DNA from: Exiguobacterium sp. J17977
GTDB taxonomy: Bacteria > Bacillota > Bacilli > Exiguobacteriales > Exiguobacteriaceae
Direction of reading: 5' to 3'
Length of the DNA: 64,000 bases
Assembly (NCBI RefSeq): GCF_018616375.1
Contig: NZ_JAEQBB010000001.1
Coordinates: 496,001-560,000 of the forward strand
Shown piece by piece: positions 38,685 to 50,182 of the stretch (position 1 is the stretch's first letter; the number at the start of each line of letters is the position of its first letter). The position numbers were made by a program, and so were the translations under genes. The notes under the pieces were generated by a model, which did no database searches, was not told where the DNA came from, and was given only the letters and a program-made list of their open reading frames with translations.

Positions 38685-39380
38685 ATGATTCAAATCGGAA
38701 AAGTGGTCCATCTAACGGGGTTGTCCACTAAAGCAATAAAATGGTATGAAGCAAAAGGACTTGTCCGACCGACTCGTTTAGAGAATCAGTATCGGTTATA
38801 CGGGATGGAAGAAATAAGGCGCCTGAACGAAATCAAGTTGCTACGTCAAATGGGCATCTCGCTCGAACAAATTCAAGCGGCAGAAAGTGTGAGCGGTTTA
38901 CTCGACAGCAGACTTGATGAGGTTCAACGTGAAATCGAGGCGTTGCGACAAGTCGAGCAACAAATTAAATGGATGCAAACAGGGGGAGATTCAATGAAAG
39001 TACGTTATGAGCAGTGGGACCAACCGAAAATCGTAAACGGCTATGTATCCGAACTCACCAAAATCCCATTCGTTTGGAAAAAACTGCAACCAGAGCTGAC
39101 AACAGACGAATCATATGGCGTCTGTTTAGCGAAAGAAGAAGCCTATTTAGCAGGGATGACTAATCCTGTGATAGGTGAAGACAGAAGACAGGTTGAACTG
39201 TCGGCAGGACGGTATCTTGTAGCCACGGTCGAAGGGGGAATTCCAGCCATCCCTACGACATATAATCAACTTCTATCATTGCCGGATGTAATGTTGCGAG
39301 ATGCACTCGATTTTGAGCGCTATATTCATGGACAAGACGGAGCCGACGACTTGATTGAAATTTGGTTGCCCGTCCAATAA
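38685..39380 (+). CDS. MerR-family regulator with GyrI-like effector domain
   Basis: A 231-residue protein. Residues 1-70 form a MerR winged helix (IGKVVHLTGLSTKAIKWYEAKGLVRPTRLENQYRLYGMEEIRRLNEI), then a dimerisation helix. From about 105 a GyrI/SOUL-like ligand domain follows (VRYEQWDQPKIVNGYVSELTKIPFVWKKL ... EIWLPVQ). This is the layout of multidrug sensors such as BmrR. No efflux gene is adjacent. Base composition is visibly lower in GC than its neighbours, which suggests later acquisition. Confidence 0.85.
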   Translation: MIQIGKVVHLTGLSTKAIKWYEAKGLVRPTRLENQYRLYGMEEIRRLNEIKLLRQMGISLEQIQAAESVSGLLDSRLDEVQREIEALRQVEQQIKWMQTGGDSMKVRYEQWDQPKIVNGYVSELTKIPFVWKKLQPELTTDESYGVCLAKEEAYLAGMTNPVIGEDRRQVELSAGRYLVATVEGGIPAIPTTYNQLLSLPDVMLRDALDFERYIHGQDGADDLIEIWLPVQ

Positions 39381-39386
39381 CAAAGA

Positions 39387-39421
39387 AGTGCCTTTCCCGA
39401 AGTAGGGAAAGGCACTTTTGG
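39387..39421. terminator. Convergent terminator of the MerR gene and clpP
   Basis: AAGTGCCTTTCCC/GGGAAAGGCACTT is a 13-base perfect stem just after both stops. Confidence 0.9.
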
Positions 39422-39422
39422 A

Positions 39423-39998
39423 TTATCGCGTCATGACTTTGTCGATGAGACCATAGTCTTTCGCTTGGTCTGCTGACATGAAGTAGTCGCGCTCAGTGTC
39501 GCGCTCGATGACTTCAAGCGGCTGGCCAGTGTTGTCGGCCATGATTTGGTTCAATTTCTCACGCATCTTGATGATGCGCTCGGCATGGATTTTAATATCC
39601 GATGCTTGACCTTGCGTACCGCCGAGCGGTTGGTGAATCATTATCTCCGCGTTTGGAAGCGCGAAGCGTTTGCCTTTTTCACCGGCTTGGAGCAAGAAGG
39701 CACCCATCGATGCGGCCATTCCGATACAAATCGTCGACACGTTCGGCTTGATGAAGTTCATCGTGTCATAAATCGCCATTCCGGAAGTGATCGAACCACC
39801 CGGGCTGTTGATGTAAAGTGAGATGTCCTTATCTGGGTCCTCGGCTGCAAGGAAGAGAAGCTGGGCAACGATCGAGTTGGCGACGTTGTCGTCGATTGCA
39901 CTTCCGAGCAAGATGATGCGGTCCTTGAGCAAGCGTGAGTAAATATCGTACGCGCGTTCCCCGCGACCTGTTTGTTCGATAACTGTTGGAATTAACAT
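39423..39998 (-). CDS. clpP: ATP-dependent Clp protease proteolytic subunit
   Basis: A 191-residue ClpP, the tetradecameric serine protease that works with ClpX, ClpC or ClpE. The catalytic triad is S97 (GMAASMGAF), H122 (IHQPLGG) and D171 (ERDYFMS). The start at 39998 ([24 protein letters not shown]) follows AAAGGAGG at eight bases. In Bacillus ClpP degrades ComK through MecA-ClpC and clears tmRNA-tagged proteins; both systems are represented in this window. Confidence 0.98.
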   Translation of the reverse strand: MLIPTVIEQTGRGERAYDIYSRLLKDRIILLGSAIDDNVANSIVAQLLFLAAEDPDKDISLYINSPGGSITSGMAIYDTMNFIKPNVSTICIGMAASMGAFLLQAGEKGKRFALPNAEIMIHQPLGGTQGQASDIKIHAERIIKMREKLNQIMADNTGQPLEVIERDTERDYFMSADQAKDYGLIDKVMTR

Positions 39999-40031
39999 TG
40001 AATCTGCCTCCTTTATGTAGGTTGTAAACAT

Positions 40032-40082
40032 ATCATACCGCTATAGTCAATGTTGGTCAAACGATAGTCATCGTTTTTGACC
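40032..40082 (-). promoter_or_regulatory. clpP promoter with heptad inverted repeat (CtsR-like)
   Basis: On the minus strand TTGACC (40060-40055), 17 bases and TATGAT (40037-40032) make a good promoter. Overlapping the -35 is GGTCAAA (40055-40061) facing TTTGACC (40076-40082). The heptad is the CtsR half-site, but CtsR boxes are normally tandem with a three-base gap, so the regulator is uncertain. Confidence 0.6.
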
Positions 40083-40114
40083 TATTCCACGGTTTGATGA
40101 TTCTAAAACGACAA

Positions 40115-40145
40115 AAGAGGCCAGGCATATGCTGCCTGACCTCTT
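40115..40145 (-). terminator. tRNA-Arg terminator
   Basis: On the minus strand AAGAGGTCAGGCA pairs with TGCCTGGCCTCTT and is followed by TTG. It lies immediately after the tRNA. Confidence 0.8.
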
Positions 40146-40152
40146 GCTGTGA

Positions 40153-40225
40153 TACACCCGGAGAGATTCGAACTCCCGACACCTGGCACCGGAAACCAGT
40201 GCTCTATCCCCTGAGCTACGGGTGC
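40153..40225 (-). tRNA. tRNA-Arg (anticodon CCG)
   Basis: A 73-base cloverleaf read on the minus strand. The acceptor GCACCCG pairs with CGGGTGT (a G-T at the end), the D-arm is GCTCAGGGGATAGAGC, the anticodon stem CTGGT/GCCAG has loop TTCCGGT giving anticodon CCG, and the T-arm is GGGAG-TTCGAAT-CTCTC. The CCA end is not encoded. It reads CGG codons. Confidence 0.95.
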
Positions 40226-40348
40226 ATGTTCTCTGACACGATTTATTATACATTTGTTTTTTTAAAAAAGCAATCCTGTTCGTCTCACTTTTTTTCGAGC
40301 ACGATTTCGCGCTGTTCGCTACAATAGGAAGCGAGAGGGGTGTGACCG

Positions 40349-41491
40349 ATGCAACGGCAAGAACAGCAACAACTCCAAACACAACAGCTGACCCAGGACA
40401 TGGTCCGGCGGTTGCCGATTCTCGAGGCGGACCGGACGACCATCGCCTTTCAACTTGGTCGGTTGGCCCGACGCAATCCATGTATCGCCACGGGGAGCGG
40501 TGCGGTCGAATGGGTGGCCGATACGGCAAGCGGGTTCGAGGAACGATTGTTTGAGCAAATTGACGAGGGGAGCGGGAGCGAGTCTCAACGCGCACTCCAG
40601 AAGCGGCTCGTGCTCGCGCTCGACCATCGCGGTCTATTACCGGACAGCGACTTCGTGCTCGCCCATCGCTTCGAAGTCGATGTGGCAGACGTCGAGGCGG
40701 CGCGCCAGGCGCTCTTGTTTCTAGAACCGACGGGCGTCGGGGCCCGCAATGAACGTGACTGCCAATATCGGCATGCGATTGAGCATGACGATCCGCTCGT
40801 CTTGGACGTGTTCGAGGCGCTCGACGCACACCTCGATGACATCGCCCAGCGACTCGATATCTCGGTTGCCGAGTACGAGCGGGTGACGCGTATCGTGGCG
40901 ACACTCCCGAAGACACCATTATTATATGAAGGAACCGAACACGTCGTGCCGGAACTTGAAGTCGTCCGTCGCGACGGCGAGCTCGTGACGACATGGTTCA
41001 GCCCGACGATCGATGCGGCTCGAATCGGGGACGACCGCGAGGCGAAGTGGTGGCACGAGACGCTCGAGATGCGGAACGCGACACTTCGATCGGTTTGGGC
41101 CGTCATCGCCGAACGCCAACGCGATTGGTTGGACGGAAAGCTCGTCTTGCATCCGTTGACGCGAAAAGAAGTCGCCGAACAGATCGGCAAGCACGAGTCG
41201 ACCGTCGGCCGGGCGATTCAAGGGAAGTACGTGACGACCGAGGGCGGCGTGATGGCGTGGCGTCACTTTTTCGTGCGAGCGACGCATGGGCAATCCCCGT
41301 TCATGGTGAAAAAGGCGCTCGCTGAACTGATTCAACGCGAGGCGTCGCCGTTGAGCGATGCCGCCCTCATGCGTGAACTGGCCCGGCTCGGCTATACGGT
41401 GACACGCCGGACGGTGGCGAACTACCGGGAGGCGCTCGGTTTTGGAAACTCACGGGAGCGGGAACGACAATATTGGAAAGGAGGGGACTGA
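40349..41491 (+). CDS. rpoN: RNA polymerase sigma-54 factor
   Basis: A 380-residue RpoN/SigL. The glutamine-rich N-terminal activator-binding region (QEQQQLQTQQLTQDM) leads to the core-binding domain. The helix-turn-helix is LTRKEVAEQIGKHESTVGRAIQGKYV, and the RpoN box is TRRTVANYRE at residues 352-361 (consensus ARRTVAKYRE). It recognises -24/-12 promoters and needs an AAA+ activator; none is encoded in this window. It is shorter than Bacillus SigL (436), mainly in the N-terminal half. It lies just upstream of the glutaredoxin-like gene and cggR. Confidence 0.93.
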   Translation: MQRQEQQQLQTQQLTQDMVRRLPILEADRTTIAFQLGRLARRNPCIATGSGAVEWVADTASGFEERLFEQIDEGSGSESQRALQKRLVLALDHRGLLPDSDFVLAHRFEVDVADVEAARQALLFLEPTGVGARNERDCQYRHAIEHDDPLVLDVFEALDAHLDDIAQRLDISVAEYERVTRIVATLPKTPLLYEGTEHVVPELEVVRRDGELVTTWFSPTIDAARIGDDREAKWWHETLEMRNATLRSVWAVIAERQRDWLDGKLVLHPLTRKEVAEQIGKHESTVGRAIQGKYVTTEGGVMAWRHFFVRATHGQSPFMVKKALAELIQREASPLSDAALMRELARLGYTVTRRTVANYREALGFGNSRERERQYWKGGD

Positions 41492-41492
41492 C

Positions 41493-41750
41493 ATGGTCCT
41501 GACGTTATACCGCCGCGCCAACTGTTCGCTCTGTGAGGAGGCGCTCGTCATGCTCGAATGGCTCATGGAAGACTATCCGTTCGAGCTCGAACAGATTGAC
41601 ATCACTGGAAACGAGGAACTTGAGGCGAAATACTTGTTCGAAATCCCGGTCGTCTTACACGAAGGACAGGTGATTAGTCAAGGTCGATACGATGACAGTA
41701 AAGTTGAAGAATTTGTTAAGTATACGTTTACATCGAAAAAAAACGTTTGA
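41493..41750 (+). CDS. Glutaredoxin-like (DUF836) protein
   Basis: An 85-residue thioredoxin-fold protein starting MVLTLYRRANCSLCEEALVML. The CSLC pair is the expected active-site position, the cis-proline is in FEIPVVLHEG, and the C-terminal QGRYDDSKVEEFV helix follows. It is probably a thiol oxidoreductase of unknown partner. The start follows AAAGGAGGGG and lies one base after the rpoN stop, so the two are co-translated. Confidence 0.83.
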   Translation: MVLTLYRRANCSLCEEALVMLEWLMEDYPFELEQIDITGNEELEAKYLFEIPVVLHEGQVISQGRYDDSKVEEFVKYTFTSKKNV

Positions 41751-41755
41751 AGGGG

Positions 41756-41784
41756 TTGCAAGACGGAAAGGTGATTGATAAGAT
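41756..41784 (+). promoter_or_regulatory. Promoter of the cggR-glycolysis operon
   Basis: TTGCAA (41756-41761), 17 bases and TAAGAT (41779-41784). The predicted start is near 41791, just before the operator repeats. Confidence 0.7.
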
Positions 41785-41796
41785 GAAGTCGTAGCG

Positions 41797-41831
41797 GTGG
41801 GACGCAAATAGAAAAGTGGGACGCATAGCGT
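41797..41831 (+). promoter_or_regulatory. CggR operator (tandem repeats)
   Basis: The decamer GTGGGACGCA occurs at 41797-41806 and again at 41816-41825, a period of 19 bases. The second is followed by GCGTCC. The known Bacillus CggR operator has two similar CGGGAC-type half-sites downstream of the transcription start, where bound CggR blocks elongating polymerase. The placement here agrees. Confidence 0.85.
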
Positions 41832-41859
41832 CCATGCTTTAAGTCGAGGGGGAATGAGT

Positions 41860-42888
41860 ATGATCCAGCAGCTGATCCAAGTTCAGAAGCAAATCGTTCC
41901 CGACATGCTCGATACGCTCCGACATCGTTACGATATCTTACATTATGTCCGTTTGATGCAGCCGATTGGCCGACGGACATTGGCCGTAAGCCTCGGGCTG
42001 ACGGAACGAATCCTAAGACGAGAAGTCGACTTTCTGAAAGACCAAGGTCTGTTGATGGTCGCTACTCAAGGTATTTCCCTTACGGAATCGGGCCGAAACG
42101 TTCTTCGGGACTTGCACGAGGTCATGGGAGAAATCCTAGGGATCTCGGAAGTCGCACGAGAACTCGAGCGTAAACTAGGCGTTCGCCAAGTCGTCATCGT
42201 ACCGGGTGATTCCGACGAGACGTTCTGGGTCCAGCGAGATATCGGACGGGCCGCCGTCACGCAACTAAAAGCGCGACTGGCACCGGACGACAATATCATC
42301 GCGGTCACAGGCGGGACGACGATGGCATCGGTTGCGGCCATGATGTCGCCCGATAAAAAAGAACGGCCGATGCATTTCGTGCCGGCACGCGGCGGACTCG
42401 GAGAGACGCTCGAGTTACAGGCGAACACCGTCTGTTCTCGGATGGCCGACCGGGCCCATGCCGACTATCATTTACTCCACATTCCGGACGAGGTTTCGCA
42501 AGAGACGTTCGAGCGGATGGTGGAGGAACCTAGCATAAAAAATGTACTGGAAATGATTAGAGCGGCGCGAATTGTGGTACATGGAATTGGTGAGGCCGAA
42601 ACGATGGCGAAACGCCGTCACGCGTCACCAGAGCATTTGCGGATGATTGAACGGCACGATGCCGTCGCCGAAGCGTTCGGCTATTATTTCAACGCGGAAG
42701 GTGAAATCGTGCACCGGGTCAAGACGGTCGGGATCCAATTGGAGGAGCTCGACGACATGGACACCGTCATCGCTGTCGCCGGAGGGAAATCGAAGGCACA
42801 GGCAATCGCCGCATATGCGAAACACACGCCGAACATCATCCTCGTCACAGACGAAGGTGCGGCGACAGAATTATTAAATCGTTATTAA
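41860..42888 (+). CDS. cggR: Central glycolytic genes regulator CggR
   Basis: A 342-residue SorC/DeoR-type repressor. The N-terminal winged helix ([42 protein letters not shown]) is followed by a sugar-phosphate-binding domain ([26 protein letters not shown] ... [16 protein letters not shown] ... [16 protein letters not shown]). Fructose-1,6-bisphosphate relieves repression. The ATG at 41860 has a proper distance from GAGGGGG; the ATG at 41854 is too close. First gene of the operon it controls. Confidence 0.95.
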   Translation: MIQQLIQVQKQIVPDMLDTLRHRYDILHYVRLMQPIGRRTLAVSLGLTERILRREVDFLKDQGLLMVATQGISLTESGRNVLRDLHEVMGEILGISEVARELERKLGVRQVVIVPGDSDETFWVQRDIGRAAVTQLKARLAPDDNIIAVTGGTTMASVAAMMSPDKKERPMHFVPARGGLGETLELQANTVCSRMADRAHADYHLLHIPDEVSQETFERMVEEPSIKNVLEMIRAARIVVHGIGEAETMAKRRHASPEHLRMIERHDAVAEAFGYYFNAEGEIVHRVKTVGIQLEELDDMDTVIAVAGGKSKAQAIAAYAKHTPNIILVTDEGAATELLNRY

Positions 42889-42911
42889 AGAGTTGACCCC
42901 CGTTGGCTCTT
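42888..42911 (+). promoter_or_regulatory. cggR/gapA junction stem-loop
   Basis: AAGAGTTGAC-CCCC-GTTGGCTCTT forms ten pairs, three of them G-T, right after the cggR stop. In Bacillus subtilis a stem-loop at this place protects gapA mRNA after RNase Y cleavage upstream. The same function is inferred here. Confidence 0.55.
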
Positions 42912-42946
42912 CAATAAATAGCTTCTACCCTAAGGAGGAAATTAAC

Positions 42947-43954
42947 ATGGCAGTAAAAGTTGGTATTAACGGATTTGGACGTATTGGTCGTTTGGCTTTC
43001 CGCGAGATCATCAAAAACGAAGGAATCGAAGTTGTTGCAATCAACGACTTGACTGACACGAAGATGCTTGCTCACCTTCTCAAGTACGATACGACTCAAG
43101 GTCGTTTCGACGGAGACGTTGAAGTACATGACGATCACTTCCTCGTAAACGGCGAGAAAGTCATCACACTTGCTAACCGCAACCCAGAAGAACTCCCATG
43201 GGGCGAGCTCGGTGTTGACATCGTACTCGAATGTACTGGATTCTTCACAGACAAAGAGAAAGCGGAGCTTCACTTGAAAGCTGGCGCGAAAAAAGTTGTC
43301 ATCTCGGCTCCAGCTACAGGTGACATGAAGACTGTCGTTTATAACACAAACCACGACATCCTCGATGGTACAGAGACAGTTATCTCTGGTGCTTCTTGTA
43401 CGACAAACTGCTTGGCGCCAATGGCGAAAGTTCTCCAAGATCAGTTCGGAATCGTTGAAGGTCTCATGACGACAATCCACGCTTACACAGGCGACCAAAA
43501 CACGCTTGACGCTCCACACCCGAAAGGCGACTTCCGTCGTGCGCGTGCAGCAGCAGCAAACATCGTACCGAACACAACTGGTGCGGCTAAAGCGATCGGC
43601 CTCGTTATCCCAGAACTTCAAGGTAAACTTGACGGTGCGGCACAACGTGTACCAGTTGCTACAGGTTCACTCACAGAGCTCGTAACAGTTCTTGAGAAAA
43701 CTGTATCTGTTGACGAAATCAACGCAGCAATGAAAGCAGCAGCGAACGAGTCTTACGGTTACACTGAAGACGAAATCGTATCTTCTGACATCGTCGGAAT
43801 CACTTACGGTTCACTCTTCGATGCTACGCAAACAAAAGTAATGACAGTTGGCGACAAGCAACTCGTTAAGACAGTTTCTTGGTACGACAACGAAATGTCT
43901 TACACTGCACAATTGGTTCGCACACTCAAGCACTTCGCTGAAATCGCGAAGTAA
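42947..43954 (+). CDS. gapA: Glyceraldehyde-3-phosphate dehydrogenase (glycolytic)
   Basis: This 335-residue NAD-dependent enzyme oxidises and phosphorylates glyceraldehyde-3-phosphate. The NAD fold ([17 protein letters not shown]), catalytic C151 in SCTTNCLAP, and the C-terminal [13 protein letters not shown] block are canonical. A strong AAGGAGGAA site precedes ATG 42947. Synonymous codons (GTT, CTT, ACA, CGT) differ from most neighbours and resemble those of very highly expressed genes. Confidence 0.98.
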   Translation: MAVKVGINGFGRIGRLAFREIIKNEGIEVVAINDLTDTKMLAHLLKYDTTQGRFDGDVEVHDDHFLVNGEKVITLANRNPEELPWGELGVDIVLECTGFFTDKEKAELHLKAGAKKVVISAPATGDMKTVVYNTNHDILDGTETVISGASCTTNCLAPMAKVLQDQFGIVEGLMTTIHAYTGDQNTLDAPHPKGDFRRARAAAANIVPNTTGAAKAIGLVIPELQGKLDGAAQRVPVATGSLTELVTVLEKTVSVDEINAAMKAAANESYGYTEDEIVSSDIVGITYGSLFDATQTKVMTVGDKQLVKTVSWYDNEMSYTAQLVRTLKHFAEIAK

Positions 43955-43975
43955 GTTCGTGAACTAAATAGAATC

Positions 43976-44015
43976 AAATAGGAGCGGAAACAAGAGATTG
44001 TTCTCCGCTCTATTT
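43976..44015 (+). promoter_or_regulatory. gapA/pgk junction hairpin
   Basis: AAATAGGAGCGGA (43976-43988) pairs with TCCGCTCTATTT (44004-44015) around a 15-base loop. There is no long T run, so partial termination or 3'-end protection of gapA mRNA is the likely effect, allowing more gapA than downstream product. Confidence 0.6.
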
Positions 44016-44052
44016 ATGAAATTGACACGCACGACATATGGAGGCGAAGGTT

Positions 44053-45237
44053 ATGAACAAACAGTCTATTCGTGACATCGATGTAAAAGGGAAACGCGTC
44101 TTTTGCCGCGTTGACTTCAACGTTCCACTCAAAGATGGCGTCATTCAAGATGAAACGCGGATTCAAGCGGCACTTCCAACGATCAAGCATTTGATCGACG
44201 GCGGCGCGAAAGTCATTTTGGCGAGCCACCTCGGCCGTCCAAAAGGCGAGAAGAACCTCGAGTTCTCACTCGCACCGGTCGCAAAACGTCTCGCTGAACT
44301 TCTCGGCAAAGATGTACCCCTCGTCGAAGAGGCGTACGGTCCAGTCGCAGAAGAAGCCGTTTCTAAACTTGGTGAAGGTGACGTCGTCGTTCTCGAGAAC
44401 GTCCGTTTCTACCCTGGTGAAACGAAAAACGATCCAGAACTCGCGAAAGGTTTCGCGGCACTCGCTGATCTCTTCGTCAACGACGCGTTCGGTGCGGCTC
44501 ACCGTGCCCACGCTTCGACAGAAGGCATCGCGCACCACGTCGACCACGCGGTTGCTGGTTTCTTGATGGAGAAAGAACTTGAAGTCCTCGGCAAGGCACT
44601 CTCGAATCCAGACCGTCCGTTCACGGCGATTATCGGCGGATCGAAAGTTGCTGACAAGATTGGGGTCATCGACCACCTTCTTGACATCGTGGATACACTC
44701 ATCATCGGAGGCGGTCTCTCGTACACGTTCGCGAAAGCAAACGGTCACGAAGTCGGAACGTCACTCCTTGAAGAAGACAAGCTCGACCTCGCTCGTCAGT
44801 TCATGAAAAAAGCAGAAGACAAAGGCGTGAAGTTCTTGATGCCTGTCGACTGCATCATCACAAAAGAATTCGGCGAAGAGACTTACGTCGGACCAGTCGA
44901 TATCGACTCGATCCCAGCGGATCATATGAGTCTTGATATCGGACCGAAGACAGTCGAAATTTACGCGCAAGCGATTCGCGAATCGAAACTTGTCGTTTGG
45001 AACGGACCGATGGGCGTATTCGAACTTGATAAGTACGCCAACGGAACGAAAGGTGTCGCTCAAGCACTCGCAGACAGCGATGCATACTCAATCATCGGTG
45101 GTGGTGACTCAGCAGCGGCAGCAGCCAAATTCGGCCTTGCTGACCAAATGAGCCACATCTCGACTGGTGGCGGCGCTTCACTCGAATTCATGGAAGGCAA
45201 GAAACTTCCAGGCGTCGAAGCGTTGAACGACAAGTAA
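44053..45237 (+). CDS. pgk: Phosphoglycerate kinase
   Basis: A 394-residue two-domain enzyme that makes ATP from 1,3-bisphosphoglycerate. Visible blocks are [40 protein letters not shown], the hinge and C-domain [23 protein letters not shown] and [13 protein letters not shown]. The ATG 44053 follows GGAGGCGAAGG; the ATG at 44038 precedes that site and is not used. Confidence 0.98.
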   Translation: MNKQSIRDIDVKGKRVFCRVDFNVPLKDGVIQDETRIQAALPTIKHLIDGGAKVILASHLGRPKGEKNLEFSLAPVAKRLAELLGKDVPLVEEAYGPVAEEAVSKLGEGDVVVLENVRFYPGETKNDPELAKGFAALADLFVNDAFGAAHRAHASTEGIAHHVDHAVAGFLMEKELEVLGKALSNPDRPFTAIIGGSKVADKIGVIDHLLDIVDTLIIGGGLSYTFAKANGHEVGTSLLEEDKLDLARQFMKKAEDKGVKFLMPVDCIITKEFGEETYVGPVDIDSIPADHMSLDIGPKTVEIYAQAIRESKLVVWNGPMGVFELDKYANGTKGVAQALADSDAYSIIGGGDSAAAAAKFGLADQMSHISTGGGASLEFMEGKKLPGVEALNDK

Positions 45238-45255
45238 AACAGAGGAGGGTTATCG

Positions 45256-46008
45256 ATGCGTAAACCGATTATTGCAGGTAACTGGAAAATGAACAAAACA
45301 CTCTCGGAAGCCGTCGCTTTCGTAGAGGAAGTTAAAAACAATATCCCGTCAACGGACAAAGTTGACGCGGCGATTGGTGCACCAGCAGTATTCTTGGCCC
45401 CAATGGTAGAAGCGGCTAAAGGATCGAACTTGAAGCTCAGCGCACAAAACATGTACGACAAAGACAGCGGGGCATACACAGGCGAAATCAGCCCGGCCAT
45501 GGTCGCTGACCTCGGCGTGACATATGTCATCCTTGGACACTCAGAGCGTCGCGAATACTTCGGCGAATCAGATGCGTTCATCAACAGCAAAACGAAAAAA
45601 GCGTTCGAACACGGTCTTACGCCAATCGTTTGTGTCGGTGAGACATTGGAAGAGCGTGAAGGCGGCAAGTTCGAAGACGTCATCAAGACGCAAGTCGAAG
45701 GTGGCCTCGCGGACCTCTCTGCTGACCAAGTCAAACAACTCGTCATCGCGTACGAGCCAGTTTGGGCGATCGGCACTGGTAAATCAGCGGACGAAGCAGA
45801 CGCGCAAAGCTCATGCAAATATGTTCGTGACGTGGTAAAAGGTCTTTACGGTGAAGACGTGGCGGCTGCGGTTCGCATCCAATACGGCGGTTCTGTAAAA
45901 CCTGAGAACATCAAGGAGTATATGGCACAAGAAGACATCGACGGCGCGCTCGTCGGCGGTGCTTCACTTGAAGCTGCTTCGTTCCTCAAGTTGTTGGAGG
46001 CGATTTAA
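45256..46008 (+). CDS. tpiA: Triosephosphate isomerase
   Basis: A 250-residue TIM barrel. AGNWKMNKT carries the substrate lysine, [11 protein letters not shown] the catalytic histidine, [12 protein letters not shown] the catalytic glutamate, and [11 protein letters not shown] the phosphate loop. GAGGAGGG precedes the start. The stop is immediately followed by the gpmI ATG, so translation is coupled. Confidence 0.98.
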   Translation: MRKPIIAGNWKMNKTLSEAVAFVEEVKNNIPSTDKVDAAIGAPAVFLAPMVEAAKGSNLKLSAQNMYDKDSGAYTGEISPAMVADLGVTYVILGHSERREYFGESDAFINSKTKKAFEHGLTPIVCVGETLEEREGGKFEDVIKTQVEGGLADLSADQVKQLVIAYEPVWAIGTGKSADEADAQSSCKYVRDVVKGLYGEDVAAAVRIQYGGSVKPENIKEYMAQEDIDGALVGGASLEAASFLKLLEAI

Positions 46009-48877
<2,869 letters not shown>

Positions 48878-48888
48878 TTGATTGTTTT

Positions 48889-48918
48889 CAGGTCCGCCTC
48901 GTGCGGGCCTGTTTTTTT
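48889..48918 (+). terminator. Terminator of the glycolytic operon
   Basis: CAGGTCCGC-CTCGT-GCGGGCCTG followed by seven T residues. Confidence 0.93.
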
Positions 48919-48927
48919 GTGGTTAAA

Positions 48928-49046
48928 CCCGTCTCGGCGGCACCGATGCTTTCTGCAGGCAATCCACGGAGCCTCCTCGCACTTCGTGCTTGCGGGGTCT
49001 CCGTTAGATTGCTTTCCTGCAAGAGTCACGGTGCCGCTTTGACGGG
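48928..49046. repeat. Long imperfect palindrome, candidate dispersed repeat
   Basis: A 119-base element. Its ends CCCGTC/GACGGG and GCGGCACCG/CGGTGCCGC pair perfectly. Inside, GCAATC/GATTGC, ACGGAG/CTCCGT and a GCAC-TTC-GTGC tip continue the hairpin, with two imperfect stretches around CTGCAGG/CCTGCAA. The text has the flavour of palindromic repeats I have seen in Bacillaceae intergenic regions (blocks such as GGAGCCTCCTCG and TGCGGGGTCTCC), but this is recollection. No second copy is in the window and it encodes nothing. Confidence 0.7.
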
Positions 49047-49162
49047 AGCGGACGATCTGTGTTGATTTCATCAAAGCTTTAGAATCCGTCATCGGTACTT
49101 AATCGTGTCGTATATCATCGTATTGTATACTGAACGTGACTGATGAAGAATGGGGGGATTGG

Positions 49163-49960
49163 ATGGACCAATCGAATGAGCAAGAGGAGAGGTTAAGCGG
49201 GGGGAACGTGTCGACCGTCTATAAAAAGGGGAATCATGTCTATCGAACGTTGAAAGACGGCAGTGAACACGTCCATCAATTGTTAAGGCACTTAGAGGCG
49301 AAGGGGATATCGGGCGTTACGCGATTTGTCGGGGTGGATGAACAGAGCCGAGAGGTGTTGACGTACCTCGAAGGGGAGACGGCCGATTATCCGCTGAAAG
49401 CGTACATGTGGTCCGATGAGGCGATTCAAGATGCAGCTCGATTGATGCGTCGGCTGCATGACGCGACAGCGGATGTCGAGTGGCCGTCTGACTGGCAACC
49501 ACTCGACAATACGCCAGAACCATTTGAAGTAATCTGCCACAACGACTTCGCCGTCTACAATACGATTTTTCATGACGGGAAAGTGGCAGGGGTCATCGAC
49601 TTTGATTTGGCGGCGCCCGGACCACGAGCCTGGGATATCGTGTATGCCCTTTATACGTTCGTCCCGCTCAGCCGGCGTCATCAAGCCGAGTCCGGTGAAG
49701 TCGTCCACTATGAGGCGGAGCGCGATGATGGGACGTACAAACGACGAGTCGCGCTCTTCTTGGAGGCGTATGGCTGGGAAGGGTTGACAACGGAGTTGCT
49801 GCCGATGTTACTGTTACGAATCGATGCGCTCTGTCGATTGATGAAACGGAAAGCGGCGGAAGGGGATGCGGCGTTCCAACACATGATCGATGAAGGGCAC
49901 TATGGCCATTATCAAGAAGAGTATAGGTTCATCGAGGTGCATGGACGGAAGTGGTTCTAA
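49163..49960 (+). CDS. Aminoglycoside phosphotransferase-family kinase
   Basis: About 265 residues with the APH/choline-kinase fold: a glycine/serine nucleotide loop (LSGGNVSTVYKKG), the catalytic loop CHNDFAVYNTIF and the metal aspartate in GVIDFDLAAPGPRAWDI. Members phosphorylate small molecules such as sugars, choline or antibiotics; the substrate cannot be told and a resistance role should not be assumed. ATG 49163 follows GGGGGGA; a GTG at 49136 is possible. It stands alone between the palindrome and the TnpB element. Confidence 0.85.
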   Translation: MDQSNEQEERLSGGNVSTVYKKGNHVYRTLKDGSEHVHQLLRHLEAKGISGVTRFVGVDEQSREVLTYLEGETADYPLKAYMWSDEAIQDAARLMRRLHDATADVEWPSDWQPLDNTPEPFEVICHNDFAVYNTIFHDGKVAGVIDFDLAAPGPRAWDIVYALYTFVPLSRRHQAESGEVVHYEAERDDGTYKRRVALFLEAYGWEGLTTELLPMLLLRIDALCRLMKRKAAEGDAAFQHMIDEGHYGHYQEEYRFIEVHGRKWF

Positions 49961-50182
49961 GAAAGGTTTAACTGATTTAGGCGAAAATTCTCCCTCCTCT
50001 AAGCGTCCGGGACGAAGCCCAGCGTAGGTGGGGGATGAATCGCCTGCTTGCGAACCCTTTGGATGTCCCTGTGACAAATATAACGAACGAAAGTTCGTGA
50101 TTTCGTCAGATTCCCCTCCCCCCTTCGCGGGTATCGGAATGAGACGAGCATCATCCTGACACTGGGCAAAGGAGGGGCGGAT

